NCBI GenBank assembly: GCA_019695055.1
Contig: JAIBAT010000073.1
Location: 1 to 63,701 of the forward strand
Reading direction: 5' to 3'
Source of the DNA: Candidatus Sumerlaeaceae bacterium
Lineage (GTDB): Bacteria; Sumerlaeota; Sumerlaeia; Sumerlaeales; Sumerlaeaceae
Length of the DNA stretch: 63,701 nt
A model generated the notes under the pieces. The model made no database searches. It had not been told where the DNA came from and saw only the letters and a list, made by a program, of their open reading frames with translations. Shown one piece after another: positions 63,691 through 63,701 of this stretch; the stretch's first letter is position 1; each line of letters opens with the position of its first letter. Made by a program: the position numbers and the translations under genes.

Positions 63691-63701
63691 CTCAATTGGC
63701 A

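Overview
This 63.7 kb chromosomal window comes from a Gram-negative bacterium. It carries many exported and lipid-modified proteins, murC and murD, and a complete proton-pumping complex I. No rRNA, tRNA, insertion sequence, phage gene or CRISPR array is recognisable. A microcompartment shell gene next to a flavoprotein gene, a secreted protein ending in a pilin-like domain of the kind common in Verrucomicrobia-like genomes, and several multidomain exported hydrolases suggest the PVC superphylum or a neighbouring uncultivated phylum such as Sumerlaeota. That placement is inference from gene content only.

Layout. 0.2-7 kb: an exported protein with a pilin-like tail, hisC, then divergently a membrane-anchored spermidine-synthase-like fusion overlapping an M19 dipeptidase. 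7-7.5 kb: a non-coding stretch with a run of 20 G. 7.5-11 kb: a secreted GH57 amylase-type enzyme with a starch-binding module and a small membrane protein. 11.7-25.9 kb: a nuoABCDEFGHIJKLMN operon with nuoC and nuoD fused, most joints overlapping, and several TTG or GTG starts. 26-30 kb: a DUF4384/PEGA exported protein, murD, and convergent purH. 30-31.4 kb: a two-gene microcompartment satellite locus (BMC-H shell protein and flavoprotein) with an intrinsic terminator between the genes. 31.5-37.7 kb: an AI-2E-family permease, then a minus-strand starch operon of secreted GH13 amylase with two CBM48 modules, MalF-type permease carrying a PDZ domain, and MalG-type permease. 37.8-43.5 kb: a DedA-PAP2-LssY fusion, then M50 protease, trpS, scpA and scpB. 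43.5-50.4 kb: a large rhomboid protein, two GT4 glycosyltransferases, an Nfu-type Fe-S scaffold, a small exported protein, and asd. 50.5-63.7 kb: gyrB, a GT2 glycosyltransferase, a lipoprotein, an amidase with a large insertion, a barrel-type putative glycosidase, murC, an orphan CARF-HEPN protein, and a histone-deacetylase-family enzyme.

How the genes fit together. The nuo operon supplies NADH:quinone oxidoreductase. The GH57 and GH13 enzymes and the MalFG-type permease indicate extracellular starch or glycogen breakdown and uptake of maltodextrin, although neither a binding protein nor an ATPase for the importer lies in the window. MurC, MurD, Asd, the amidase and the dipeptidase concern peptidoglycan and its precursors. 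The less ordinary parts are the BMC-H/flavoprotein pair with its built-in terminator, the PDZ domain inside an ABC permease, the orphan CARF-HEPN gene beside a deacetylase, the pilin-like tail on a soluble exported protein, and the amidase whose catalytic residues are separated by an inserted beta domain. All calls come from reading the sequence; no database search was run.
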